A stretch of 57,957 nt of DNA from Nitrospiraceae bacterium (GCA_020356065.1 CP070632.1:1086973-1144929), one strand, 5' to 3'. Counted from the stretch's first letter, positions 25,601-34,431 are shown. The notes: generated by a model from the letters alone, not told the origin. Numbers and translations: made by a program.

Positions 25601-26746
25601 TTATCTGTTTAATATTTTTTTAATATCAGTTTTTAATTTTGAGAATCCGCGCCATGTTGTGCCTCCGCGTATCTGCCACTTGATGCCGTCTCTTCTTCTG
25701 CCTATTGTTTCTATAAGCATGAGACCAACCAGTCCAAAAACTGACCCATAGAAAACAAACGCTAGCCCTGTATTCATATAGTAAAGGACAGGTTTCTTGT
25801 GTGGATCCAGTTTTGAATGTACATCAATCCGGGCAAACTGATCACCGACATTTGTATGACATTGTCTGCATGTTGAGGTGCGGTTTTCAGCGTGTACAGA
25901 TGATTTTTTATCATCTTTCTTATAAATATCATGAATAGCGTTTGTAGAATGGCAACTGATACAGTCGGCGGCCTCCTCTGATCCCAGGGTCACTGATTTG
26001 CCGTGGACTGATCGCGTATACGTTTCAACGGCCTCGAGGCTTTCCTCGGATACATTGAACGACTTCATCATTTCAGCCTCCTGGTGACAGTTTTTTGCGC
26101 ATAAATTGACAATTTCCTGAGGAGAACGGGATGTTTTATGCCTCAATCTGTGAGTTATATGTTTATAGGCCTGAGTAACGCCTTTCTTTTCATGGCAATT
26201 CAGGCAGCGGCTGAGGGTCTTGTCAAAGGCTATTCTCTCCTCCTCTACTCTGGTGAAGATAGGATTCAGATGGCAGTACTTGCAATGAGGTTTTGCACTC
26301 TTCAATTCCGGGGGATCATCAGCCTTGATACCATGAACACTGTCATTATAAACCTCAATGATCTTCTTATGGGAAAAGTTCTCCTTTGAAAACGGCGGCT
26401 TGATATGACATTCATTTGCACAGTTGACCTCTTCGGTTATCGGATCATGCGGAAGTTTTGTTATGTACGTATGGCAGTCTCTGCAGGGAACATTCCTGTG
26501 AGTCGTATTTGCATAGATATTTTCATCCACATAGTAGCTTCTTTTTTTGCCCTCTTCATCAATCCGGCCAATCTGCCGGTATTTATGACACATGAGACAG
26601 TTCTCATTGTCAGCAGCATCAGCGCTCATTGAAGAAAATACGAGTAAACAGAAAACAGCCAGTAAGAGTGGTGTTTTTGCGGCAAATGGAATAATGCCAC
26701 ATGCTTCTTTTTTTATACGATTAAGTAAGACCTCTTGCATCTCCAA
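25601..26746 (-). CDS. Membrane-anchored 8-haem-type cytochrome c (module A, CbcA-like)
   Basis: 381 aa. A TTG start at 26746 is favoured because AGGAGG (26755-26760) lies 8 bases upstream; the ATG at 26740 would be 14 away. A signal sequence (cut near ADA) is followed by six CXXCH (CLMCH, CRDCH, CKYCH, CLNCH, CISCH, CRQCH) and two CX3CH motifs (CANECH third, CAKNCH sixth). A C-terminal helix (MNTGLAFVFYGSVFGLVGLMLI) and a basic tail face the cytoplasm. The plan matches the seven- or eight-haem partner of cytochrome b in Geobacter Cbc complexes. First gene of module A, downstream of a sigma-70-type promoter. Confidence 0.88.
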   Translation of the reverse strand: MEMQEVLLNRIKKEACGIIPFAAKTPLLLAVFCLLVFSSMSADAADNENCLMCHKYRQIGRIDEEGKKRSYYVDENIYANTTHRNVPCRDCHTYITKLPHDPITEEVNCANECHIKPPFSKENFSHKKIIEVYNDSVHGIKADDPPELKSAKPHCKYCHLNPIFTRVEEERIAFDKTLSRCLNCHEKKGVTQAYKHITHRLRHKTSRSPQEIVNLCAKNCHQEAEMMKSFNVSEESLEAVETYTRSVHGKSVTLGSEEAADCISCHSTNAIHDIYKKDDKKSSVHAENRTSTCRQCHTNVGDQFARIDVHSKLDPHKKPVLYYMNTGLAFVFYGSVFGLVGLMLIETIGRRRDGIKWQIRGGTTWRGFSKLKTDIKKILNR

Positions 26747-27194
26747 GATACGCCCCTCCTTTTATAAATTGACATTTCATTTACGTTATAGAGAACTACA
26801 TGGATTAAACATTCAGATTTCTTACGATTCAGGTGATTCGCCCGGTAAAATACCAATTTTGAATATTGCCAGCATGTAAATAAAGTATGACGTCTATTTC
26901 TTATTTTTTTAACTTTTTTGAAGAGTTAAAAAATTATGGGAATATCAATAAAAAAGAGCTATACCAAATTATTTATATATCATAAATTTTATAAGAGTCA
27001 ACTCAAAAATAATTATCATTGTATAACTCGTTTTTATGACATATGCTCATTGATCGGAATTTACGGGAGAAACAACGTGTCAGGATAAAAAAACTATGAA
27101 TAAATAGCTTGTTAAGCGTTATTGGAAATACTTATCGTTGCATTATATGCCTTAATATTATCTCGTATACGGCCGATAAAATTAATCAAAGAAC
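26747..27194. other. Divergent control region between module A and the two-component genes
   Basis: 448 bp, very AT-rich. It contains the minus-strand sigma-70-type promoter (26972-27001) and a 7-bp inverted repeat TTTAACT / AGTTAAA (26908-26930) that could be an operator. No GG-N10-GC sigma-54 element was found on either strand. No clear promoter for the kinase gene was found. Confidence 0.5.
26972..27001 (-). promoter_or_regulatory. Sigma-70-type promoter of cytochrome module A
   Basis: Minus strand: TTGACT (26996-27001), an 18-base spacer and TATAAA (26972-26977). The start would be near 26965, leaving a ~220-base leader before TTG 26746. Confidence 0.5.
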
Positions 27195-28706
27195 ATGATA
27201 TATTCTCTGAAATTTAAATTCATCGTCGCATCGTTACTTATTGTCTCTGTTATCATGTCAATTACTACCTGGAAAGATATCAAGGACACAAGGCATAGGC
27301 TTCTTGAAGGTCAAAGGGAAAAAGCCAAACTGCTCTCACAGGGTGTCATGTATAGCATTCATAACCTTATGCTGAGAAACAGGTGGAATGATTTACAGTC
27401 CATGGTAGAAGATATTGTTACAGACTCCACGGAAATAAAAGAGCTGAGGATCTTTCTTCCGGACAGCGGTGAAATAGTGACCTCATCTGAGCCTCAGGAG
27501 ATAGGGGACAGGATATATGCTTCAGACATGCAGGTCTATACGAGCCGGAAATACAAAGATGCCGTACTTATGGAGAAGAACGGATCAACATATGCTTCGA
27601 AACTTTCACCTATTCACAACAAAACCGAATGCCAGCGGTGTCATGACCATAAAAGAGATGTGCTCGGCGTACTTGACCTTGAAGTATCTCTTGCCGGCAT
27701 TGATGAATCCATACGTGCATCCAAAAAAAAACATCTTGAAGATACCCTTATCATTTTTTTGATACTAAGCGGAGGTATTCTCCTGGTTGTAGGCATCCTC
27801 ATAGACCGGCCGATTACAAATATCATTCATACTATTGAAACGATAGAAAAAGGTGATTTGACTGTCAGAATGGAGGATGGCAATGATGAGTTCGGAATAA
27901 TGGCCAGGAGCTTTAACAGTATGCTTGATTCAGTTGCGAAATCAAACAGGGAAGTGGAAAAATGCCACTCGTTACAGATGGAGAGGGCAGCCAAGCTGGC
28001 ATCTCTCGGAGAGATCATATCCGGCATTGCCCATGAAATAAAAAACCCGCTGGCCGGCATTAGCTGCGCGGTGCAGGTTTTTCAGTCTGAGCTTGAGGAA
28101 GGGGACGACAGGAAAGTCATTACATCAGAAATTCTCAACCATATCAAGAGACTCGATAATATCGTAAAAGGCCTTCTGAACTATGCCAGACCCATCCCCC
28201 CACAGATGAGGAATCAAAAAATAAGTGAGGTCCTTGATAAGGCTGTCTTTTTCGTATATCCAGAGGCAAAAAAACATAATGTGACCATTGAAACTCATCT
28301 GGAAGAAGAAATACCGGATATCCTGATGGATTCAGACCAGATGCAGCAGGTATTTTTGAATTTAATGATAAATGCTGTCCAGGCCATGCCTGATGGTGGC
28401 AATCTCAAGATAGTAGCATCAGAATCCGACAAGTTCAGTATGGACATCTGTAATGGGTCCGGATCACAGTTATCGGGTCACAAGGCCATAAAAGTCATAT
28501 TTGAAGATAACGGGCACGGGATTGAACCGGAGATGCAGAAAAGTATATTCGATCCTTTTATAACAAAAAAATCCAGGGGGACGGGTCTGGGGCTATCCAT
28601 AAGCCAGAGGATAGTCCGGGAACATGGCGGGAATATCGTGGTAAGCAGTGAGGTAAACAAGGGCACCACTTTTACAGTGTATTTACCGGAAACCAGTGAC
28701 ATGTAA
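27195..28706 (+). CDS. Sensor histidine kinase with a c-type haem site in its periplasmic domain
   Basis: 503 aa. Helix ~8-25, a periplasmic domain ~30-180, helix ~186-205, HAMP (~207-255, RPITNIIHTIETIEKGDLTVRM), HisKA with phospho-acceptor His280 in SGIAHEIKNPLAGI, and an HATPase_c domain with N box (NLMINAVQAMPDGG), G1 (DNGHGI) and G2 (GTGLGLSI). The periplasmic domain contains KTECQRCHDHK, a CXXCH at residues 146-150, followed by VLGVLDLEVSL. This is the form of haem-c-bearing sensor domains known from Geobacter-type kinases, and implies sensing of redox state or a gaseous ligand. It is divergent from cytochrome module A and translationally close to its regulator gene. Confidence 0.9.
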   Translation: MIYSLKFKFIVASLLIVSVIMSITTWKDIKDTRHRLLEGQREKAKLLSQGVMYSIHNLMLRNRWNDLQSMVEDIVTDSTEIKELRIFLPDSGEIVTSSEPQEIGDRIYASDMQVYTSRKYKDAVLMEKNGSTYASKLSPIHNKTECQRCHDHKRDVLGVLDLEVSLAGIDESIRASKKKHLEDTLIIFLILSGGILLVVGILIDRPITNIIHTIETIEKGDLTVRMEDGNDEFGIMARSFNSMLDSVAKSNREVEKCHSLQMERAAKLASLGEIISGIAHEIKNPLAGISCAVQVFQSELEEGDDRKVITSEILNHIKRLDNIVKGLLNYARPIPPQMRNQKISEVLDKAVFFVYPEAKKHNVTIETHLEEEIPDILMDSDQMQQVFLNLMINAVQAMPDGGNLKIVASESDKFSMDICNGSGSQLSGHKAIKVIFEDNGHGIEPEMQKSIFDPFITKKSRGTGLGLSISQRIVREHGGNIVVSSEVNKGTTFTVYLPETSDM

Positions 28707-28719
28707 TGACGGAGGTCAG

Positions 28720-30093
28720 TTGATTACAGGCAGAATCCTTGTTATTGATGACGAGGAATTTATAACCAGGACGCTGAAGCAGCATTTAGAAAAAGTAGGG
28801 CATGAGGTCTTAACGGCTTCCTCTGGTGAGCAGGCTGTGGAAATTTATAAGTCTGAGATGATGGATGTTGTTCTTCTTGATCTTAATATGCCGGGTATAG
28901 GAGGGATTGAAGCATTACAGGCAATACGCTCCATTAGCAGTGATGCGGTTGTGATTATTATTACTGCGCACGGTGATATCGTTACCGCGGTTTCCGCTAT
29001 TAAATCAGGCGCATATGATTTTATCGAAAAACCATTTGAACTTGATCGCATGTCTGTGGTTATTAAGAAAGCAATGGAAACGGTAAACCTTAAACGTGAG
29101 GTTAACTACTTCAGGGAGGAAAAGTACGACACGTACAGTTTTAAAAATATTATCGGTAAGTCAAGGGCCATGCAGGAGGTTAAGGATCTTGCCATGAAAG
29201 TTGCAGCCAGTGACGCGAACACGATTCTTATTCAGGGTGAAAGCGGTACCGGAAAGAGCCTGCTGGCAAGGGCCATTCATTATGACAGTCCGAGAGCAGC
29301 AGAGCCCTTTGTAGAAGTGACCTGTACCGCCATTCCTGAAGCGCTTATTGAAAGTGAGTTGTTTGGTCATGAAAAGGGGGCATTTACTGATGCCAAGTCA
29401 GCCAAGAAAGGGCTTTTTGAAGTTGCCAGCGGAGGCACCATATATCTGGATGAAATTGGTGATATAAAAATGTCCACTCAGGCAAAACTCTTACGGGCAC
29501 TGGAAGAACGGACCTTCAAGCGGGTGGGAGGTCTGAAAGATATCAAGGTCAATGTCAGAATAATAGCAACAACAAATAAAAAAGACCTGGAAAGTGCGGT
29601 CAGGGACGGAAGCTTCAGGGCTGATCTGTATTACAGACTCAAGGTGATTCCGATAGCAATTCTCCCGCTGCGGGAAAGACAAAAGGATATCATTCCTCTG
29701 GCATTGCACCATATCAGCAGGTTCAACAGGGAATTCAGGAAAAATGTCAAGGGAATTTCCGGTGGTGCTGAAAAACTGTTAATCAATTATCCATGGTATG
29801 GAAATGCCCGGGAGCTGAGAAATGTCATAGAACGCGTTTGCATCCTTGAAGACACTGATTTAATATATCCGGAACATCTGCCGACTGAAATTATCAAACA
29901 TGTTGATACATATTCAGACAATGGCAAGTCTGTTGAACTGCCGGGAGGCGGCTTATCACTAAAAGATGTTGAGAGGGAACTGATTGTACAGGCAGTTCAA
30001 AAAGCAGATGGGAATCAGACAAAGGCGGCTAAACTTCTCGACATTTCGCGTGATGCCCTCAGATATAAAATGCAGAAGTTTGGGCTGCTTTAA
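28720..30093 (+). CDS. NtrC-family sigma-54 response regulator
   Basis: TTG 28720 is preferred because GGAGGT (28711-28716) lies just upstream; GTG 28696 in the same frame would overlap the kinase gene by 11 bases and has no such site. The receiver domain (residues 1-120) has the DDEE pocket, Asp54 in LLDLNMPG and Lys in FIEKPFE. The AAA+ domain (~135-370) has Walker A GESGTGKS and the sigma-54 contact loop GAFTDA (220-225), a natural variant of GAFTGA. A Fis-type helix-turn-helix ends the protein (NQTKAAKLLDISRDALRYKMQKFGL). Its likely targets include the sigma-54 promoter at 30359, 265 bp downstream. It resembles Geobacter BccR by type and context. Confidence 0.9.
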   Translation: MITGRILVIDDEEFITRTLKQHLEKVGHEVLTASSGEQAVEIYKSEMMDVVLLDLNMPGIGGIEALQAIRSISSDAVVIIITAHGDIVTAVSAIKSGAYDFIEKPFELDRMSVVIKKAMETVNLKREVNYFREEKYDTYSFKNIIGKSRAMQEVKDLAMKVAASDANTILIQGESGTGKSLLARAIHYDSPRAAEPFVEVTCTAIPEALIESELFGHEKGAFTDAKSAKKGLFEVASGGTIYLDEIGDIKMSTQAKLLRALEERTFKRVGGLKDIKVNVRIIATTNKKDLESAVRDGSFRADLYYRLKVIPIAILPLRERQKDIIPLALHHISRFNREFRKNVKGISGGAEKLLINYPWYGNARELRNVIERVCILEDTDLIYPEHLPTEIIKHVDTYSDNGKSVELPGGGLSLKDVERELIVQAVQKADGNQTKAAKLLDISRDALRYKMQKFGLL

Positions 30094-30260
30094 GACCCTA
30101 TGAAAAGGCTGCATATATATAAATACAGCTTATGATCATATTGCTTTTATCAATTATCTTGAGTCAAGGCATTGTGTTATAATGAAAATATTGTGTTCAT
30201 ATTTATCAGTGGGGCTTTTTTCATATTTGTGTAAAAAAACACATAAAAAACGCCTTTTTT

Positions 30261-30282
30261 TTGACAAATATGTCTGTGTCAA
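30261..30282 (+). promoter_or_regulatory. Candidate upstream activator site
   Basis: TTGACA-N10-TGTCAA is a dyad 77-98 bp upstream of the sigma-54 -24 element. It contains TGACAAATAT, which is also found in the dyad at 48219-48233 ahead of another sigma-54 promoter. Suggested as the binding site of the response regulator encoded just upstream. Confidence 0.45.
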
Positions 30283-30358
30283 TTGCATGTCGTTATATAC
30301 GGTAATTTTTTTTCTTTAATATTTGGATGGTTAAAGAACATACCTGTATAAAATAGCC

Positions 30359-30374
30359 TGGTATGTATTTTGCA
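30359..30374 (+). promoter_or_regulatory. Sigma-54 promoter of the OmcS/OmcE-like gene
   Basis: TGGTATG-TATT-TTGCA has GG at 30360-30361 and GC at 30372-30373 with exactly 10 bases between. It differs from the TGGCACG-N4-TTGCA consensus at two upstream positions. Start expected near 30385. Confidence 0.7.
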
Positions 30375-30458
30375 GATATGATCACAGAATTTAAAATTGA
30401 AATTTTAAATAATAAGGATGATGATTAAAAAATTCAAAATTGAAAAAGGAGGAATAGT

Positions 30459-31658
30459 ATGAAAATAGTATTTCTTGCAGTTAGTCTTGTTTTCTTTGCA
30501 TTATTCTTTAATGCTGCTCATGTTGGTGCAGTTACTGGAGAGTGTTCAAACTGCCACACCATGCATGACAGGCAGGGTGCTGATACTGACATCGGTGAAA
30601 CAGGCGCCCAGGGAAAGTTATTAAAAGCAGGCTGCGCAGGCTGTCATACAGGTCCCCGTGTTGCTGCTGGATTGAACAGTTTGGGTGCCCCTGTTGTAAT
30701 TGATAATGCCCCTCCTGCCGGACAGGGAGGAACCAATACATATGCAGGTGGAGATTTTTACTGGGTTGAGAACACCGATGATGCAAAAGGACATAATGTT
30801 ATTGATATAAATCCTTCTGTTCCAAACCCTGACGGAGTACTCGGCAACACCCCTCCGGGCTGGGATCCTGATGCTACCGATGGCTCCAACGGATATGCCT
30901 TTGGACCGGTTGCAGGTGGAGCAGCAACCTGGGGCGCCAATCAGCTGACCTGTGCAGGCACGTATGGATGTCATGGGACACGTACCGTTGCCGATTCTTT
31001 AGACGCAGTCACAACCTCTCATCATAATAATGCAGACACAGGAGGCGGTGTATCAGCGACTTCAGCGTCTACTGCTGATACAATAGCAAACAGTTACAGG
31101 TTCCTTGGCGGTATCAAGGGGCTTGAGAATGCAACATGGAACTGGGGTGAGAATGCTGCAACACATAATGAATATTATGGATTGAATGATACTGATCCGG
31201 AAAGGGATGACGATGATCCAAATGATTCATATGCAAATGAGGACACAATGAGCTATTTCTGTGCCCAGTGTCACGGTTTTTTCCATAGCAGGATTGTTGC
31301 ATCAGGTGCAGGTATTACCAGTCCATGGGTAAGGCATCCCACAGACATTGTATTACCCGGAACTGTAGCTAAAGAATATGATGATTATAACTCTGACAAT
31401 GGGGATGACACAGAGGGTGATTACAATGTGGACGTTCCTGTTGCCAGACCTGTGGTACCAACAAATGCCCAGGGCAGCACCAACACTGTTGTTGCCGGAG
31501 ACGACACGACAATAAACGGTGCTATAGTCATGTGTTTGTCATGCCACAGGGCCCATGGTTCTCCCGAAGATGATATGCTCAGGTGGACATATTCAAACAT
31601 GGTGGTAGGCAGCAACGATCAGACAGGTTGCTTTGTCTGTCATACAGATAAGAACTAA
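30459..31658 (+). CDS. OmcS/OmcE-like filament cytochrome c
   Basis: 399 aa; AAAGGAGG lies 7 bases before ATG. The signal peptide (cut near VGA) is followed at once by VTGECSNCHTMHDRQ. There are five CXXCH (CSNCH, CAGCH, CAQCH, CLSCH, CFVCH) and one CX5CH (C165-AGTYG-CH). OmcS (recalled from memory) has the same landmarks in the same order: CxxCHTMHN, GGDFxWV...KGHN, ANQLxC...CH, SYRFL/AYRILGG, CAxCHxxxH with RHP, NCLSCHRAH, and a CxxCHxxx C-terminus. OmcS and OmcE polymerise into extracellular haem-stacked filaments. Expressed alone: sigma-54 promoter upstream, strong terminator at 31692. The C-terminal CHTDKN is typical of the family. Confidence 0.85.
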   Translation: MKIVFLAVSLVFFALFFNAAHVGAVTGECSNCHTMHDRQGADTDIGETGAQGKLLKAGCAGCHTGPRVAAGLNSLGAPVVIDNAPPAGQGGTNTYAGGDFYWVENTDDAKGHNVIDINPSVPNPDGVLGNTPPGWDPDATDGSNGYAFGPVAGGAATWGANQLTCAGTYGCHGTRTVADSLDAVTTSHHNNADTGGGVSATSASTADTIANSYRFLGGIKGLENATWNWGENAATHNEYYGLNDTDPERDDDDPNDSYANEDTMSYFCAQCHGFFHSRIVASGAGITSPWVRHPTDIVLPGTVAKEYDDYNSDNGDDTEGDYNVDVPVARPVVPTNAQGSTNTVVAGDDTTINGAIVMCLSCHRAHGSPEDDMLRWTYSNMVVGSNDQTGCFVCHTDKN

Positions 31659-31691
31659 GCGTTTATAAATTGTATCTAATTTTAAGGAGGG

Positions 31692-31728
31692 ATGGGCATC
31701 ATGCAGGATTTGCTTGATGCCCATTTTT
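31692..31728 (+). terminator. Intrinsic terminator after the filament cytochrome gene
   Basis: ATGGGCATCA (31692-31701) pairs perfectly with TGATGCCCAT (31715-31724) over a 13-base loop and runs into TTTTT. A textbook intrinsic terminator that makes the cytochrome gene monocistronic. Confidence 0.85.
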
Positions 31729-31772
31729 CTCATTCACACGTCAAATAAAACAATATTATATATATTGCTGTT

Positions 31773-31801
31773 TTGAATTTAAAAGAACATATTGCTATTA
31801 T
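31773..31801 (+). promoter_or_regulatory. Sigma-70-type promoter for the 31.8-kb gene run
   Basis: TTGAAT (31773-31778), 17 bases, TATTAT (31796-31801). The start near 31808 lies downstream of ATG-like codons at 31792 and so supports ATG 31843 as the first codon. It may serve the long run of closely spaced genes to about 47.3 kb. Confidence 0.5.
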
Positions 31802-31842
31802 TTGTGACACATATATCAGGTTTGTTTGAAATTGAGAATGAG

Positions 31843-32790
31843 ATGAAAAAATCTGTTCATAACTTAACACGGTTTCTTGCTGTTTTTCTTATCTTCTATG
31901 GTATCCTTGCTGTTCCCAGCCAGGTAACGGCAGAGCCCGATGCAATTATCTATGAAGACAGCATATCCCATGATGAGGAAGAATCCAGGCTGTCACTGCC
32001 GTCTTTTGTCATGGTGGATAAGAAGATGAATGAAATATATGTCATTGACGGCAGAAGCAGGATCATGATATACACCTCTGACTTATTTCCCCTTTACACA
32101 ATGAACAGCGAATCAGGTATTGAAACTCCCCGTGGTCTGGCCCTAGATGAAGGGGGGAATTTATATGTGGCACAGTCATCTTCCAATGGCAATGCAAGGC
32201 ACAGAATTTCGGTTTATAAGCCGTGTTTAAGAAAGGATCGTGACATTTATATTAAGGATTTTGAGGGGGCTGAAACGTTCATCCCATATCGAATGGCCGT
32301 GGACAATAAAGGGAATATATTGGTTGCTTCAGGCCATTACCCGGGCTTGATTGTATTGAATAATGAAGGATCGCTTATTGATATTCTGTCACCCGTTGAA
32401 CAGGGAAAGAAGGTGAAAATCACCAACGTCAGTATTGACGAAGCAGGGCGTATATATATTGTCAGTGAAGATGCAGGCCGTATCTATATCTATGATAAAA
32501 ACAGAAATATCATAGCAAGTTTCGGAGAAAAAGGCGGCAGTTCCGGCAAGCTGAGCAGGCCTCGGGCAATTGCGATTGACAGCTTCAATGGCAATATGTT
32601 TGTTGTTGATTATATGCGTCACACAGTGACTATTTTCAGTTCAAGCGGATCTTATATTCATGAATTCGGAGGATTGGGATGGGATGAGGGGTGGTTTCAG
32701 CACCCGAACGACATTTCAGTTGACAGCAGGGGCAGATTATTTGTTGCGGATTTCTTTAACCATCGTGTGCAGATATTTAAGACAAGGTAG
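31843..32790 (+). CDS. Exported NHL-repeat propeller
   Basis: Starting at ATG 31843 gives 315 aa with a standard signal peptide (MKKSVHNLTRFLAVFLIFYGILAV, cut near VTA); the open frame begins at 31792, ahead of the likely transcription start. Five or six NHL blades follow (PSFVMVDKKMNEIYVIDGRSR, PRGLALDEGGNLYVAQSSS, PRAIAIDSFNGNMFVVDYMRH, PNDISVDSRGRLFVADFFNHRV in part). No haem motif. In Geobacter an NHL protein gene lies beside omcS, so a role in filament export or assembly is plausible but unproven. Confidence 0.85.
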   Translation: MKKSVHNLTRFLAVFLIFYGILAVPSQVTAEPDAIIYEDSISHDEEESRLSLPSFVMVDKKMNEIYVIDGRSRIMIYTSDLFPLYTMNSESGIETPRGLALDEGGNLYVAQSSSNGNARHRISVYKPCLRKDRDIYIKDFEGAETFIPYRMAVDNKGNILVASGHYPGLIVLNNEGSLIDILSPVEQGKKVKITNVSIDEAGRIYIVSEDAGRIYIYDKNRNIIASFGEKGGSSGKLSRPRAIAIDSFNGNMFVVDYMRHTVTIFSSSGSYIHEFGGLGWDEGWFQHPNDISVDSRGRLFVADFFNHRVQIFKTR

Positions 32791-32865
32791 ATCGTCTGAA
32801 TAGATTTCGGAGTCACAAATCTGTCTCCTGTGCATGATTCTATTATCTCATTTTAAAGGACAGTG

Positions 32866-34431
32866 ATGAAAAAAAACATACAAACCTTTTTTATCTGCAT
32901 TGTGATACTGCACGGATTTATCCCGGGCTGTTCAACAGTTGGAGAGCAGAACGACTCTTTATTTGGTGCCAAAGGGCAACTGTCACTTTTTCTGGCCGGT
33001 CCTGCAGAGGTGTTCCATGATATATCATTTCGTGTAACAGCTGTCAATATTATATCTGAAAACGGGGTTTCTATACCGATTACAACCGGGCCCAGGGATA
33101 TAAGCTCTCTTTCAATATCAAACGGTCATAGTAATCTGGCCGAATCTCCACTGCCGGTTGGCACGTATACAAAACTTGTTTTCATGATTAACAATGCCAG
33201 TATCAGGAGCGATGGCAAGGTTGTCCAATTAACGGTTACTGATGAGAGCATGACTATTCCAGTCAATGTAATGGTGAAGAGGCAGCAGAACACGTCTTTA
33301 TTCGTATACTGGAATCCTGATGAATCTGTAACCGATGACAGCATATTCAGGCCTGTCATGACTGAACAAAAGAAGAAACAAGAGCTAAGCTCAGCGCTCA
33401 TATACGTTACGAATGAACTTTCCGATAATGTCTCGGTGATAAACCGGTATTCAGGAGAAATTGTGGATACGATTATGGTCGGCAGGCAGCCAAAGGGGAT
33501 TGCTGCTTCTCTTTCGATCAACCGGCCAAGATTATTTGTTGCAAATTCTGGTTCAGACAGCATAACTGTTATAGATCCGGCCAATAACAGCGTAGAGAAT
33601 GAGATTCCTGTACGATATGGGACTGAACCTGTTGACGTTACCGTAGCAGACATATCATCAGAAAAGAAACTCCTTTTTGTAGCAAATTACCGGTCCAATT
33701 CCATTTCAGTTATTGATCTTGCCACTTACAATGAAATGGAAAAAATAGACGTGGGATCAGGACCTGTGGCACTGGCAGCAGATCCACCGGCTGATTCGCT
33801 CACGGTGAGCAGATATTTAAGTGTTAATGACATAAATGAATTAAGAAGTTACAGAGAGAAGTTTATAAATGTATATGTAGTGAATCAGAATTCCAATAAT
33901 GTATCAATTTTAAGGATAGACATCATATCAGGAAGAAGCACAGGTGTTATAACTCTGGATGTGGATTGGGATCCGAGAGATCTATACGTCGATTATATCC
34001 GTGGCAAGGTGTTTGTTGCGAATTATGGATCTGACAAATTATCTGTTATCAATATTCTGAAGACTCTGACGAGTAGTTCAACAGAAGCCGTAACATCTAT
34101 CAACAATGTGGGAAACCATATTACTGCAATTACGTCAGATCCGGATTTTGACAGAATCTATCTTCTCAGGGATTCCCCCCCCGAGATAGTGACCATAAGG
34201 CCTTCTTCAAATGAAAATATCCAGCTTCAGTCAATGATATCACCTGTATTGGGGCGAATAAGTGTTGGTACAACCCCCCGGTCTTTAACACTGGATAACG
34301 AAAAAAGAAAAATATTTGCAGTAAACCGGGGTTCGGACGATATATATGTTATTGACAAGACAACAAGGAGAACCGAGCTGAAAATACCGGTTGGTAAAAG
34401 ACCATATGACATAGCTGTTTTACCTGAATAA
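32866..34431 (+). CDS. Lipoprotein with DUF4382-like domain and YVTN beta-propeller
   Basis: ATG 32866, with AAAGGAC ~6 bases upstream. The signal peptide ends FIPGC-S, a lipobox. Residues ~25-165 resemble DUF4382 (GQLSLFLAGPAEVFHDISFRVTAVNI...LPVGTYTKLVFMI). From ~180 to the end is a seven-blade YVTN propeller: ALIYVTNELSDNVSVINRYSGEIVDTI, PRLFVANSGSDSITVIDPANN, KVFVANYGSDKLSVIN, KIFAVNRGSDDIYVIDKTTR (segments shown in part). Probably on the periplasmic face or surface of the outer membrane. It lies between the NHL gene and the beta-barrel gene, as part of the presumed conduit or assembly set. Confidence 0.85.
   Translation: MKKNIQTFFICIVILHGFIPGCSTVGEQNDSLFGAKGQLSLFLAGPAEVFHDISFRVTAVNIISENGVSIPITTGPRDISSLSISNGHSNLAESPLPVGTYTKLVFMINNASIRSDGKVVQLTVTDESMTIPVNVMVKRQQNTSLFVYWNPDESVTDDSIFRPVMTEQKKKQELSSALIYVTNELSDNVSVINRYSGEIVDTIMVGRQPKGIAASLSINRPRLFVANSGSDSITVIDPANNSVENEIPVRYGTEPVDVTVADISSEKKLLFVANYRSNSISVIDLATYNEMEKIDVGSGPVALAADPPADSLTVSRYLSVNDINELRSYREKFINVYVVNQNSNNVSILRIDIISGRSTGVITLDVDWDPRDLYVDYIRGKVFVANYGSDKLSVINILKTLTSSSTEAVTSINNVGNHITAITSDPDFDRIYLLRDSPPEIVTIRPSSNENIQLQSMISPVLGRISVGTTPRSLTLDNEKRKIFAVNRGSDDIYVIDKTTRRTELKIPVGKRPYDIAVLPE

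Larger units (their letters stand above)
13999..26746 (-). repeat. Two tandem copies of a five-gene cytochrome bc module
   Basis: Module A (26746 to 20501) and module B (20322 to 13999) have the same gene order: 8-haem c, cytochrome b, tri-haem c, NHL propeller, 18/20-haem c. All five pairs are homologous along their length but clearly diverged, so the duplication is old. Only 178 bp separate the modules. The gene set resembles the Geobacter CbcBA/Cbc5 locus (established for low-potential metal reduction). Confidence 0.88.
30094..30458. other. Control region of the filament-cytochrome gene
   Basis: 365 bp, no gene. It holds a dyad that may bind the upstream-encoded regulator (30261-30282), a sigma-54 promoter (30359-30374) and AAAGGAGG ahead of the ATG at 30459. 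The rest is AT-rich. Confidence 0.6.

Noticed and set aside
28696-28719. GTG start for the response regulator overlapping the kinase gene
   Set aside because: No ribosome site precedes it, whereas GGAGGT stands just before TTG 28720 and the receiver fold starts right after.
33126-33653. 175-codon minus-strand frame inside the YVTN lipoprotein gene
   Set aside because: The plus-strand gene is clearly real and the antisense product shows only low-complexity Ser/Thr stretches.
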